This document shows positions 28,463 through 37,361 of a DNA stretch of 64,000 nucleotides, piece by piece (position 1 is the stretch's first letter; every line of letters begins with the position of its first letter). Source of the stretch: Novosphingobium sp. 28-62-57 (GTDB lineage: Bacteria > Pseudomonadota > Alphaproteobacteria > Sphingomonadales > Sphingomonadaceae). Under the pieces are notes generated by a model that was not told where the DNA came from, did no database searches, and saw only the letters and a program-made list of their open reading frames with translations. The translations under genes were made by a program, and so were the position numbers. Location: positions 868,001-932,000 of the forward strand of contig NCGO01000001.1 in NCBI GenBank assembly GCA_002256985.1. Reading direction: 5' to 3'.

Positions 28463-29802
28463 CCATGCAGACCAACATCGCGATGTCGGATAGCTCTCCC
28501 GACACAGACCAAGGCTATGATCCCGAAGCCGATGTCGCGCGCAAAGTGCGGGCGGTGTCCGTCGCGCTGATCGCCTTGTTCGCGCTGTTCATCGTCGCCG
28601 GGCTGCTGGTGCCGATTGGCGGCGCGGTGATTGCAGGAGGGCAAGTTGGCGTGGAATCCCATGTAAAGCGCATCGCCCATCCCAACGGCGGCGTCATTGC
28701 CGAAATTCTCGTCCGCAATGGCCAGCATGTGCGCAAGGGTGATGTGCTGATGCGTTTTGATGACCGGGTGACCGGCGCAGACGCGCAATATTCCAGCCTC
28801 AGCGTCAGCCAGATGCTGGCCCAGCGCGCCCGGTTGGAGGCAGAGCGGCTTGGCGCACCGGCCATCCGCTTCCCGGCAGACTTGCGCCGCACCGATCCTG
28901 AAGCCGCCAAGGCCATGGCCGACGAGGAGAACCTGTTCCGCATCCGGCAGGCCGAACAGGGCGGGCTGACCGCGCAATTGCGGGCGCGGATTGCACAATA
29001 TGATCAGCAGATCATAGCCCACCGCTCGCAAATCCGCAGCCTCGAAAAGCAGGCGGTCCTAATCGAGCCGGAGCGCAAGGGCGTGCGCGAATTGTGGGAG
29101 CAGGATCTTGTCACGATCAGCCGCCTGAACCAGCTGGAACGCACCGCCGCCGATATCGAAGGCAACATCGGCGCAATGCAGGCCGAAATCGCCCAAGCTC
29201 AGGCGCGCATCACCGAGGCGCGCCAGCAGATTATCCAACTCGCCGAAACCCGCCGGTCAGAGGCCGGAACCCAGCTGGCCCAGCTCAATGCCGTGCTTAA
29301 CCAGCAGCAAGTGCGCAGCGCTTCGGCGGGCGATGCACAGGACCGCAGCCTCGTGCGCGCGCCCTATGATGGCGTGGTCGACAAGCTGGCTTTCAACACC
29401 ATCGGCGGCGTTGTGCGCGCGGCCGAAGTGATCATGGAGATCGTGCCCGATAGCGACACGATGCTGGTCGAAGCGGCCGTTGCCCCCAACGACATCGATC
29501 GTGTGCGCGATGGCCAGACCGCGCGCATCCGCTTCACTGCTTTCAGCAACACCGCCACGCCCGAAATCTCGGGCAAAGTCCTGTTCGTGGCGGCGGACCG
29601 CACCACCGACCCTGAAGGCAACGCCAGCTTCTATCCGGCGCGCATCGCCATCGATCAGGCCGATCTGAAGCGCTACCCCGAACTGGCGCTGAAACCGGGA
29701 ATGCCCGCCGAAGTGTTCATCGAAACCGGCGACCGCATGATGATTTCCTACATCACCAAGCCGCTGCGCGATCAGTTTGCCCGGGCGTTCCGCGATGATT
29801 GA
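28459..29802 (+). CDS. HlyD/PrtE family periplasmic adaptor of type I secretion
   Basis: Membrane-fusion protein linking the ABC exporter to the outer-membrane channel. 447 residues: a cytoplasmic N-terminus, one membrane segment at about 37-57 (ALIALFALFIVAGLLVPIGG), a biotinyl-lipoyl-like half (HPNGGVIAEILVRNGQHVRKGD), a long coiled-coil hairpin at about 115-290 rich in Ala, Glu, Gln and Arg, the second lipoyl half (VRAPYDGVVDKLAFNTIGGVV) and a beta-barrel with FVAADRTTDPEG. ATG 28459 overlaps the previous stop. Middle gene of the three-gene exporter operon. Confidence 0.93.
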   Translation: MTMQTNIAMSDSSPDTDQGYDPEADVARKVRAVSVALIALFALFIVAGLLVPIGGAVIAGGQVGVESHVKRIAHPNGGVIAEILVRNGQHVRKGDVLMRFDDRVTGADAQYSSLSVSQMLAQRARLEAERLGAPAIRFPADLRRTDPEAAKAMADEENLFRIRQAEQGGLTAQLRARIAQYDQQIIAHRSQIRSLEKQAVLIEPERKGVRELWEQDLVTISRLNQLERTAADIEGNIGAMQAEIAQAQARITEARQQIIQLAETRRSEAGTQLAQLNAVLNQQQVRSASAGDAQDRSLVRAPYDGVVDKLAFNTIGGVVRAAEVIMEIVPDSDTMLVEAAVAPNDIDRVRDGQTARIRFTAFSNTATPEISGKVLFVAADRTTDPEGNASFYPARIAIDQADLKRYPELALKPGMPAEVFIETGDRMMISYITKPLRDQFARAFRDD

Positions 29803-31303
29803 TTTGCGTGCGGCGTTGCTGGCCGGGGCATGGGCACTTTTTGCGGCGCCGATTGCGCAGGCGCAGGAGGCGTCTGCCGATAGCCCGCCACCCGTCACCC
29901 GGCTCGAACAGGCGCTGGCGCTGGCCTATGATGCCAATCCCAATCTGCTGGCCCAGCGCGGCGTTCTGCGGTCCACCGATGCGCTCTATCCGGGCGCGCG
30001 GTCGGCTTATGGGCCGCAAGTCAGCGTTGAGGGGCGGCACACGTTTTCGTGGGATCGCACCCAGCTGCAATCCGGGAACTATGCCGCGATTGATGGCTTT
30101 GCCTCCACCGCCACGCTGATCTTCACGCAGCCGCTGTTCAGCTTTGGCCGGCGCTTTGCGTCAGAGCAATCGGCGCTGGCGCAGATCGAACTGGGCCGCA
30201 ACCAGCTACGCCTCACCGAAGCGCAGACCATGCTGTCGGTCATCCGCGATTATGTGTTCCTGCAGCGTGATCGCGCCGTGGCCGAGATCAGCGAGGAAAA
30301 CCTCGAACTGCTCAGCCGCCAGCTTTCGGCCAGCAGTGCGCGCTTCAAAGTCCGCGAAGTGACCTCGACCGATCTGCAGCAGGTGGAGACCCGCGTCTCG
30401 CTTGGCCGCGCCCAATTGCTGAACGCGCAAGGCAATGTCGGCGCGAGCCAATCGCGCTTTGTGCAGAGCATCGGCGCACTGCCCGGCACGCTCTCAGCCC
30501 CGCCCCCGCTTGATCCGGGCGTGGCCACGCTCGATGAAGCCTATGTCATCGCCGAGGCGGAGAGCCCGCTTATTCAGGCGGCACAGGCGCGCGAAAAAGT
30601 CTCGCGCGCCGAACTTGCCGCCGCCCGCGCCGAACAATATCCCAGCGTCTCGATGCAAAGCACCGGTGGCTACGGCACGGTTACGCCCTATGCCAACACC
30701 CGCCGCACCACCGAACTGCGCTCTGCCATCGTCGTTGGCATTCCGCTCATCGATGGCGGCAGCCGCCGCGCCCGGATCGAAGGCGCTGAACAGGCCAACG
30801 ACGCCGATTGGCGCCTGCTCGATGCGGCGCTGCGCGATACGCGCCAAGCCGTGGCCGAAGCGTGGAACTCGTGGCGCGCGGCTGGCCAATCGGTCGAACA
30901 TTTCCGCATGGCCGCCAACGCCGCACGCAAGGCCTATGACGGCGCAGCAATTCAGGAAAAGGCCGGCGCGCGCACCACATTGGATGTGCTTGATCTGGCG
31001 CGTGATCTGCTGAACGTGCGCACCAGCTATGCCGGGGCCATGGCCAATGAGTATGTCGCGCGCGCAGCCTTGCTGGCGGCAATGGGCCGCCTCGAAGCGC
31101 CGCTGCTGCTGCCAGACCTTCGCCGCTATGATCCCGAAGTCAATTTCCGCAACCAGCGCTGGCGCGGCGATGTGCCGCTGATCACGCCGATCCTGTCAGG
31201 CATCGATTCGCTCCCGGTGCGCGATCTGGAAACCGACCGCGCCTTTCGCGATGCATCCGTGAATGTGCGCAGCGGCAGCACCGTGCCTGCCGCTCAGCCC
31301 TAG
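29795..31303 (+). CDS. TolC family outer-membrane channel of type I secretion
   Basis: Trimeric outer-membrane/periplasmic tunnel protein. 502 residues from ATG 29795, which overlaps the adaptor stop by 8 bp; a TTG at 29777 is also in frame but would put charged residues before the signal peptide. The signal peptide is clear (MIDLRAALLAGAWALFAAPIAQA). Two OEP repeats are visible: EQALALAYDANPNLLAQR near the N-terminus, and the second repeat from about residue 245 (LDEAYVIAEAESPLIQAAQ). A C-terminal extension of about 60 residues is polar. Its TAG stop shares the CTAG tetranucleotide with the stop of the convergent P450 gene. Confidence 0.92.
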   Translation: MIDLRAALLAGAWALFAAPIAQAQEASADSPPPVTRLEQALALAYDANPNLLAQRGVLRSTDALYPGARSAYGPQVSVEGRHTFSWDRTQLQSGNYAAIDGFASTATLIFTQPLFSFGRRFASEQSALAQIELGRNQLRLTEAQTMLSVIRDYVFLQRDRAVAEISEENLELLSRQLSASSARFKVREVTSTDLQQVETRVSLGRAQLLNAQGNVGASQSRFVQSIGALPGTLSAPPPLDPGVATLDEAYVIAEAESPLIQAAQAREKVSRAELAAARAEQYPSVSMQSTGGYGTVTPYANTRRTTELRSAIVVGIPLIDGGSRRARIEGAEQANDADWRLLDAALRDTRQAVAEAWNSWRAAGQSVEHFRMAANAARKAYDGAAIQEKAGARTTLDVLDLARDLLNVRTSYAGAMANEYVARAALLAAMGRLEAPLLLPDLRRYDPEVNFRNQRWRGDVPLITPILSGIDSLPVRDLETDRAFRDASVNVRSGSTVPAAQP

Positions 31304-32505
31304 GCCTCCCACATCAGCGGAAGCGCGGTGCAGGCCCCAACATTGCCACCCTTCATCGTCACCGGCTTATCCGGGGCGAGCCGGAATTCTGGCATTCCGC
31401 CCAGCCATTCGCGCAGGAACATGATCACTTCCATCCGTGCCAGCCCCGCCCCGACACAGCGATGCACCCCCACGCCCATGGTCGTGTGGCGGATCGGCGT
31501 CAGACCGCGGTCAAAGCGGACCTCTTCGGGCGCATCGAAGCTTGCCGGGTCAAGATTGTGCAACACGCTTGGCAAATAGACGAGATCGCCTGCCCGGATC
31601 ACCACATCATCAATCGCCACGTCCGCCACCGCATTCCGGCTTACCGCAACTGTCGGGTAGCGCCGCATCAGTTCATCGGCGGCATCGGGAATCAGCTCGG
31701 GCCGCTCCCGCAACAACCGCTGATCTTCGGGATGGCGCGCCAGATGGAGCGCGACCATGCCGATCATCGCGGCAACCGTATCCAGCCCTCCAAACAGCAG
31801 GTTGCGGCACATCCGCCGCGCCTCGTCCACGGTCCAGGCTCTGCCATCGACGGGTTCTGAAAGGATGCGGCTGAACAGGTCCTCGCCCGGCTCGGCCATG
31901 CGCTTTTGAATGAACGGCCAGAGATAGTCATCGGCTGCCTGGCGCAATTCATCAACCGTCATCGAGCCATCAGGCCGCGTCAATTGTACGCCCAGCTTGC
32001 GCAATGCCGGTCGATCTTCCAGCGGCACATCAATCAGCGTCAGAAAGATGTTGAGCGGCAGAATCTCGGCAAAATCGGCAACGAATTCGCACGCCCCCTG
32101 TGGCCGCAAACCTTCCATCAGTTCGCGCGCCACGCCTTGGACTTTGGGCTCTAGCGCCACAACAAAGCGCGAGGCCAGCCCTTTCATCACCGGCGTTCTG
32201 AAAGCCTTGTGCTCGGCCCCGTCCTGCTGGAGCGGAATGAACCGCATGACCTCGCCCAGCCCCGGCGTCACCGCAAGACATTCGCTGGAAAGCCGCTCGG
32301 CATCGGCCCAAAGCGTGCGCACCACATCACCGCGAGCGGCAATCCAGTGCCCGCCGTTGGCGGTGGTCCACACCAGTCCCGGCCCATCCAGCAGGCGCTT
32401 CCATGCGGCAAAATAGTCGTGCTCAACCCCGGGCGGGTTGAACAGGTCAAAATCGACCACGCGATCTGCCGGTACATGCGCTGGAATTTCGACCATGCCT
32501 GTCAC
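31300..32505 (-). CDS. Cytochrome P450
   Basis: Soluble bacterial haem-thiolate monooxygenase, about 401 residues. Seen are the I-helix oxygen-activation motif LLFGGLDTVAAMIG (AGxDT type), the ExxR of helix K (ELMRR), and the haem loop MGVGVHRCVGAGLARME with the Cys ligand. The N-terminus AHVPADRVVDFDLF resembles CYP101 (P450cam-like) enzymes common in sphingomonads. No ferredoxin or reductase gene is adjacent, so redox partners must lie elsewhere. The start is uncertain: GTG 32508, GTG 32505 and ATG 32496 are all possible; AGGGAG before the GTGs favours them, and longer frames would run into queA. Substrate unknown. Confidence 0.9.
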   Translation of the reverse strand: MTGMVEIPAHVPADRVVDFDLFNPPGVEHDYFAAWKRLLDGPGLVWTTANGGHWIAARGDVVRTLWADAERLSSECLAVTPGLGEVMRFIPLQQDGAEHKAFRTPVMKGLASRFVVALEPKVQGVARELMEGLRPQGACEFVADFAEILPLNIFLTLIDVPLEDRPALRKLGVQLTRPDGSMTVDELRQAADDYLWPFIQKRMAEPGEDLFSRILSEPVDGRAWTVDEARRMCRNLLFGGLDTVAAMIGMVALHLARHPEDQRLLRERPELIPDAADELMRRYPTVAVSRNAVADVAIDDVVIRAGDLVYLPSVLHNLDPASFDAPEEVRFDRGLTPIRHTTMGVGVHRCVGAGLARMEVIMFLREWLGGMPEFRLAPDKPVTMKGGNVGACTALPLMWEA

Positions 32506-32569
32506 CACTGCCTGCTCCCTCTTGTTTGGCGGGCAGGCTACGCGCGTGGGAACGCCGGGAAACTGTGCA

Positions 32570-33598
32570 TTATGGCAGGAGCAGGCTCGAATCCCCGTAG
32601 GAATAGAAGCGATAGCCCTGCGCAATCGCATGGGCATAGGCCTCGTGCATCCGCTCCAGCCCCATCAGCGCCGAAACCAGCATGAACAGCGTCGATTTGG
32701 GCAAGTGGAAATTGGTCATCAGCCCGTCGATGGCACGGAAGGTATAGCCGGGCGTGATGAAGATCGCGGTATCGCCCTCGAACGGCCGGATCACCCGATC
32801 TTCGCCCGCTGCGCTTTCCAGCAGGCGCAGCGATGTGGTGCCAACCGCAATCACGCGGTTTCCGGCGGCGCGCGCGGCGTTCAGCCGATCTGCCGTGGCC
32901 GCATCGATCGTGCCCCATTCGGCATGCATCTGATGGTCTGCGGTATCTTCGGCCTTTACCGGCAGAAACGTGCCCGCGCCCACATGCAGCGTGAGCGTTT
33001 CAGTGCGGATGCCACGGGCAGCGATGGCTTCGATCAGGCGCGGCGTAAAGTGCAGCGCGGCAGTGGGCGCGGCCACCGCCCCGTCCTTGGCTGCAAACAT
33101 CGTCTGATAATCCTCGCGGTCCTGCGCATCGGTCGGTCGCTTGCCCGCGATATACGGCGGCAGCGGCATCTGCCCTGCCCGCTCCAGCAAGACTTCCACC
33201 GGTTCGTCACCCGGAAAAAACAGCGTCCAGCTGCCATCGGCAAAGCGGCTTTCGGCATGGGCAGTAACGCCTGAACCAAACAGGATCTCATCGCCCTCGC
33301 GCAGCCGCTTGCCATTGCGGACAAAGGCCTGCCAGCGCCGCAGATCGATCCGTTTGTGCAAGGTCGCGCCGATCCGCGCCTCGCCACGCTGGCCTTCCAG
33401 TTGCGCCGGGATCACGCGGGTGTCGTTGAACACCAACACATCGCCGGGATTCAGCAGCGACGGCAAATCAAGCACCGTCAAATCTCCCAGCGAGCCAGCG
33501 CCGGGCACAGACAAGAGCCGCGCAGCATCGCGGGGCCGCGCCGGGCGCAGGGCGATGTTTTCAGTCGGCAGTTCGAAATCAAAAAGGTCAACGCGCAT
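32570..33598 (-). CDS. queA: S-adenosylmethionine:tRNA ribosyltransferase-isomerase
   Basis: Transfers and isomerises the ribose of SAM onto preQ1-modified tRNA, giving epoxyqueuosine in queuosine synthesis. 342 residues, full length. The N-terminus [20 protein letters not shown], the segment [14 protein letters not shown] and the C-terminal [17 protein letters not shown] are family signatures. ATG 33598 is the obvious start. First in a minus-strand run before the cyclophilin gene is considered; it follows ppi by 56 bp. Confidence 0.96.
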   Translation of the reverse strand: MRVDLFDFELPTENIALRPARPRDAARLLSVPGAGSLGDLTVLDLPSLLNPGDVLVFNDTRVIPAQLEGQRGEARIGATLHKRIDLRRWQAFVRNGKRLREGDEILFGSGVTAHAESRFADGSWTLFFPGDEPVEVLLERAGQMPLPPYIAGKRPTDAQDREDYQTMFAAKDGAVAAPTAALHFTPRLIEAIAARGIRTETLTLHVGAGTFLPVKAEDTADHQMHAEWGTIDAATADRLNAARAAGNRVIAVGTTSLRLLESAAGEDRVIRPFEGDTAIFITPGYTFRAIDGLMTNFHLPKSTLFMLVSALMGLERMHEAYAHAIAQGYRFYSYGDSSLLLP

Positions 33599-33654
33599 GA
33601 CCGCGCCCTAGACGCAAATGCCCGCGCTTGCGACTCCCGTCAGTTTGAAACTTG

Positions 33655-34326
33655 TCAGTTAGACTGGGAATTGCTGAGCATATCGGCAGAAAACGCCTTA
33701 GTTTCCTTCGGCGCCTGAATCACTGGCGCTGGCTTGTTGTCCGCCGCAATCGAGGCTTGCACGATCTTGGTCGGGTTCGCGGGCGGCTCACCGCGCGCAA
33801 TCGCATCGGCATATTCCATGCCAGCAATTACCCGGCCAAAGTTCGTGTATTTGTTGTCCAGCGCAAAGCGCGGATAAAACACGATAAAGAACTGGCTGTT
33901 GGCGGTGTTCGGCTCGTTCGTGCGCGCCATCGAAACCGATCCGCGCATGTGCGGAACGGTGTTGAACTCTGCGTTCAGATCGGGAAGCGTCGATCCACCC
34001 TGCCCCGTGCCCGTTGGGTCCCCGGTCTGGGCCATGAAGCCATCGATCACGCGATGGAAAATGATCCCATCATAAAAACCCTGGCGCACCAGCGTCTTGA
34101 TCCGCTCAATATGTGAAGGAGCCCATTCCGGCATCAGCCTGATCGCCACGCGGCCACCGTTCGACAGATCGAGATAGAGCAGGTTTTCGCGGTCCACGCT
34201 CTGATCGGTGTTGACCACATAATTGATCGCCTTGGGCGCAGCTTCGGCCTTCTTGTCTTCGGCCAAAGCCGGAGAAGCGGTCAGGGCAGCGCCGAGCGCG
34301 AGAGCGGTGAAGAAGCGCAAAACCAT
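33655..34326 (-). CDS. Periplasmic peptidyl-prolyl cis-trans isomerase, cyclophilin type
   Basis: Protein-folding catalyst of the cyclophilin (PpiA/PpiB) family. 223 residues with a cleavable signal peptide (MVLRFFTALALGAALTASPALA), so periplasmic. Active-site features are visible: FHRVIDGFMAQTGDPTGTG with the catalytic Arg, then SVSMARTNEPNTANSQFFI. A C-terminal Lys/Pro-rich tail of about 25 residues follows the domain. Located between queA and coaD on the minus strand, the usual sphingomonad order. Confidence 0.92.
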   Translation of the reverse strand: MVLRFFTALALGAALTASPALAEDKKAEAAPKAINYVVNTDQSVDRENLLYLDLSNGGRVAIRLMPEWAPSHIERIKTLVRQGFYDGIIFHRVIDGFMAQTGDPTGTGQGGSTLPDLNAEFNTVPHMRGSVSMARTNEPNTANSQFFIVFYPRFALDNKYTNFGRVIAGMEYADAIARGEPPANPTKIVQASIAADNKPAPVIQAPKETKAFSADMLSNSQSN

Positions 34327-34432
34327 GAAATCATCGAACTCCGAAAGCGTCTAGCGCCGATAGTCTGCCCGCGCTGTCGCTGCAATGAACGATTTCCGTT
34401 TGTTTCCGCCGTTCATCTGTGAAAGCCTGACG

Positions 34433-34945
34433 TCAGTAGTCGCCAAGACGGCCCATCTTGTGCACCCGCGCCACCACTTCATCGCGCACCGCCGGGGTCA
34501 CGAAATCGGCAATCTCGCCGCCGAACAGCGCGATTTCCTTGACCAGCTTGGAAGCAATTGGCTGCAGGCTGACATCGGCCATCAGGAACACGGTCTCAAT
34601 CCGCGCATCCAGCTTCTGGTTCATGCCAGCCATCTGATATTCATACTCAAAATCGGCAACAGCGCGCAGGCCGCGCACGATCACGCTGGCACCTTGTGCG
34701 CGTGCAAACTTCATCAGCAGCGCGTTGAAGCCCACCACTTCGACATTGTCGATCCCCTGATCGGCCACTTCGCGCACGACCATCGCCATCCGCTCGTCCG
34801 GGGTGAACATCGGGTTCTTCGACATGTTCGTGGTCACGCCGATGATCAGCTTGTCCACCAGCTTTGCCCCGCGCCGGATAATATCCAGATGGCCCAGCGT
34901 AATCGGATCGAATGTGCCGGGGTAGACGCCAATGCGCTGCGCCAT
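34433..34945 (-). CDS. coaD: Phosphopantetheine adenylyltransferase
   Basis: Fourth step of coenzyme A synthesis: adenylation of 4'-phosphopantetheine by ATP. 170 residues. Nucleotidyltransferase motif GTFDPITLGHLDII at residues 9-22 (TxGH form) and the C-terminal ISSS/T-like region replaced by VSLQPIASKLVKEIA. ATG 34945 overlaps by one base the stop of ispA upstream, so ispA-coaD are probably co-transcribed with xseB. Confidence 0.96.
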   Translation of the reverse strand: MAQRIGVYPGTFDPITLGHLDIIRRGAKLVDKLIIGVTTNMSKNPMFTPDERMAMVVREVADQGIDNVEVVGFNALLMKFARAQGASVIVRGLRAVADFEYEYQMAGMNQKLDARIETVFLMADVSLQPIASKLVKEIALFGGEIADFVTPAVRDEVVARVHKMGRLGDY

Positions 34946-35844
34946 CAGTGATTCCTCTCCACGATGAAGCGCGCCAGTTCGCGCAACAGATCGGCCTCGG
35001 GGCCATAGCTGGACAGGAATTCAATCGACTGATCGACCAGCATCCGCGCCTGTTCGCGCGCACGCTCTGGCCCCAGCAAGGACAGGAAGGTTTCCTTGCC
35101 CTGCCGCTCGTCCTTGCGCAGCGCCTTGCCGGCCGCCGCTTCATCGCCTTCAGCATCCAGCAGATCGTCGGCAATCTGGAAGGCAAGGCCAATGTCGCGA
35201 GCATAGCCGCGCAGATGCGTCCGGCCTTCAGGCGGGACTTTGCCGAGAATCGCGCCCATCTCGACCGAGGCCGAGAGCAGCGCGCCGGTCTTCAACTGCT
35301 GCAACCGCGTCACGGTGGGCAGGTCAAACGTGGATGTTTCGGCCACGATGTCCATCATCTGCCCGCCGCACATGCCGTTCATCCCGCTGGCCGTGGCCAG
35401 CGTGCGGATCAGCTCGATGCGCGTGAAAGGATCGCCGCTGGTGGCAGGATCGGACAGTACCTCGAACGCAAAATCGTGCAGCGCATCGCCTGCCAGCACC
35501 GCTGCAGCATCATCGAACGCCAGATGCACGGTCGGCTTGCCGTGGCGCAGCGCGTCGTTGTCCATGCAGGGCAGATCATCATGAATCAGCGAATAGACGT
35601 GGATCGCCTCAATCGCCGTGCCCACCCGCACCGCCGCTTCGCGCGACACACCAAACAGCGCCGCCGTGGCACAGACCAGCAGCGGGCGAACCCGCTTGCC
35701 CCCGCCCATCGTGGCATAGCGCATCGCCTCGATCAGGCGGTCACGCGGATCACCGGGCACCGGCAACAGCAGATCAAAACTCTTGTCGATATCCGCCGCA
35801 ATCGCCTTGAGCGCGGGCTTCAGAAGTCCGGTTTGCGCCGTCAT
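34945..35844 (-). CDS. ispA: Polyprenyl (farnesyl/geranylgeranyl) diphosphate synthase
   Basis: Condenses isopentenyl diphosphate with allylic diphosphates for quinone and carotenoid synthesis. 299 residues. Both Asp-rich motifs are present: DDLPCMDND (Asp89, 90, 95) and DDLLDAEGD in the second half, with GGGKRVRP near residue 47. ATG 35844 has GAGG in front and was preferred to the TTG 35859 that overlaps the xseB stop. The chain length of the product (C15 or C20) cannot be read with confidence. Part of xseB-ispA-coaD. Confidence 0.93.
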   Translation of the reverse strand: MTAQTGLLKPALKAIAADIDKSFDLLLPVPGDPRDRLIEAMRYATMGGGKRVRPLLVCATAALFGVSREAAVRVGTAIEAIHVYSLIHDDLPCMDNDALRHGKPTVHLAFDDAAAVLAGDALHDFAFEVLSDPATSGDPFTRIELIRTLATASGMNGMCGGQMMDIVAETSTFDLPTVTRLQQLKTGALLSASVEMGAILGKVPPEGRTHLRGYARDIGLAFQIADDLLDAEGDEAAAGKALRKDERQGKETFLSLLGPERAREQARMLVDQSIEFLSSYGPEADLLRELARFIVERNH

Positions 35845-35855
35845 CGCTGCCTCGT

Positions 35856-36119
35856 TCAACCTTGCGCTTCGTCAAAGGGGCGCAAGCCCTGCGGCTTGCC
35901 ATCACGGTCGGCCACAATCGCCTCGATTCGCGCCTGCGCAGCATCGAGCCGCGCCTGACAATGCGCCCGCAGGGCATCCCCGCGCGCATAAAGATCGATC
36001 GATTCATCCAGCGGTGCATCGCCGCTTTCCAGCCGCCGCACGGTGGATTCGAGTTCCTTCAGCGCCTCTTCAAAGCTGAGGCCGATGATGTCAGATGCGA
36101 TTTCAGGTCCGGTTCCCAT
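35856..36119 (-). CDS. xseB: Exodeoxyribonuclease VII small subunit
   Basis: Small subunit of ExoVII, which degrades single-stranded DNA together with XseA. 87 residues from ATG 36119 ([20 protein letters not shown]). The coiled-coil core [31 protein letters not shown] is diagnostic. A longer frame to 36167 lacks family similarity. Directly followed by ispA, a widespread gene pair. xseA is not in the window. Confidence 0.93.
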   Translation of the reverse strand: MGTGPEIASDIIGLSFEEALKELESTVRRLESGDAPLDESIDLYARGDALRAHCQARLDAAQARIEAIVADRDGKPQGLRPFDEAQG

Positions 36120-36207
36120 GAAGGCAGCATTGACGGCGCGCGGGGGCGTGGTCAAGCTTCGATCCAAGGCAAAATGCTGCGCTCGCGCTTCAGGAGACTA
36201 TCCGCCC

Positions 36208-36606
36208 ATGCAATATGTTATCGCCTATATCGGTGCCGCCGTGGTGTTCGGTGCGCTCGATGCCGTGTGGCTCGGCTGGGCAGGATCAAAGCTCTATCGC
36301 CCCGCGCTGGGCAATCTGCTGGCCGACCAGTTCCGCCTTGCCCCCGCGCTCGTGTTCTACGTTCTCTACCTTGCCGGAATCATCTGGTTTGCAGTGCGCC
36401 CCGGCCTGTCGCAGGGCCTTGGCGCAGCGGCGCTGAACGGCGCAATGCTGGGCGCGATGTGCTACATGACCTATGACCTGACCAGCCAGGCCGTGCTGGC
36501 GCGCTGGCCGGTGCATGTGACGATCATCGACGTGTGCTGGGGGGCTTTCGCCACCATGACCGCCACCGTAGCAGCCACCTGGGCCGCACGCACTTTCGCC
36601 GGATAG
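36208..36606 (+). CDS. DUF2177-type integral membrane protein
   Basis: 132 residues with four hydrophobic helices (about 3-22, 45-65, 75-92, 105-128). Family hallmarks seen: FGALDAVWLGWAG in the first helix and CYMTYDLTSQAVLARWP with the following TIIDVCWGAF. Function unknown; DUF2177 proteins are small inner-membrane proteins. ATG 36208 follows CAGGAG. Only 5 bp separate it from the next membrane gene, so the two are likely co-transcribed. Divergent from xseB. Confidence 0.85.
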   Translation: MQYVIAYIGAAVVFGALDAVWLGWAGSKLYRPALGNLLADQFRLAPALVFYVLYLAGIIWFAVRPGLSQGLGAAALNGAMLGAMCYMTYDLTSQAVLARWPVHVTIIDVCWGAFATMTATVAATWAARTFAG

Positions 36607-36611
36607 CGCGC

Positions 36612-37286
36612 ATGTTCATCGGTCACTACGCCCCGGCTTTCATCGCGGCCGCCTCGCGCAAGGCTCCTTCGCTCGCAGTGCTCATCGTCGCCGTGCAAGT
36701 GCTTGATTACGCGTTCTTCAGCTTCGCACTCCTCGGCATCGAGCACTACCGCTTGACGCCGAATTTCACAGCGAGCAACTGGCTCGATCTTTATGACATG
36801 CGCTACAGCCACAGCCTGCTCGGTGCCGCCGTCTTTGGTGCACTGTTCGGCGGCCTTGTGCTGGCCTTTACGCGCAGCCGCGCTGCTGCCGGAATCGCCT
36901 TCGCCTGCGTCCTGTCGCACTGGCTGGCCGATTGGATCGTCCATGCGCCCGATCTCACGCTCGCTGGCTCCCCGCCCAAACTCGGCCTCGGCCTGTGGAA
37001 CCACCCTCTCGCTGAGCACACGCTCGAAGTTCTGCTCGCGTTTGGAAGTCTGGCCTACTACGCCGCATGCACCCGCGCTGCAGGGCCGCGCGCGGGTCTG
37101 ATGCTAGGTCTCTTCGCTGGCGTTCTCGCTCTGTTTCAGGTACTTGACTGGTTCAGCCCGCGCACCACACAAGTTAGCGCCGCGCAGCCGCTGCTCGCGT
37201 TATTTGCCTTCACGGTTCTCTCCGCGCTCGCAATGCTGGTGCAGGCCACGCGCTCCAAGGTTTCCGAGCCAAGGCGCGTCGCTTGA
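36612..37286 (+). CDS. Polytopic membrane protein of unknown function
   Basis: 224 residues starting MFIGHYAPAFIAAA, with about six hydrophobic segments. The conserved-looking motifs GHYAPAF, MRYSHSLLGA and SHWLADWIVHAPDL place His and Asp residues at helix ends. This recalls YdjM-type membrane metal-dependent hydrolases, but I cannot confirm the family. ATG 36612 starts 6 bp after the DUF2177 stop. purL follows after 75 bp. Confidence 0.7.
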   Translation: MFIGHYAPAFIAAASRKAPSLAVLIVAVQVLDYAFFSFALLGIEHYRLTPNFTASNWLDLYDMRYSHSLLGAAVFGALFGGLVLAFTRSRAAAGIAFACVLSHWLADWIVHAPDLTLAGSPPKLGLGLWNHPLAEHTLEVLLAFGSLAYYAACTRAAGPRAGLMLGLFAGVLALFQVLDWFSPRTTQVSAAQPLLALFAFTVLSALAMLVQATRSKVSEPRRVA

Positions 37287-37361
37287 GACGCGTCCTCTTA
37301 TCCGGAATAGCCCTTCGTTTCAGACTCGCCTTGCCCGCTCGGCCTCGCTAAGGGCGCTTGC

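Noticed and set aside
31300-32637. Longer P450 with 44 extra N-terminal residues
   Set aside because: The extension overlaps the end of queA and is Arg/Cys-rich, unlike P450 N-termini; a ribosome-binding site lies just before the GTG codons at 32505-32508.
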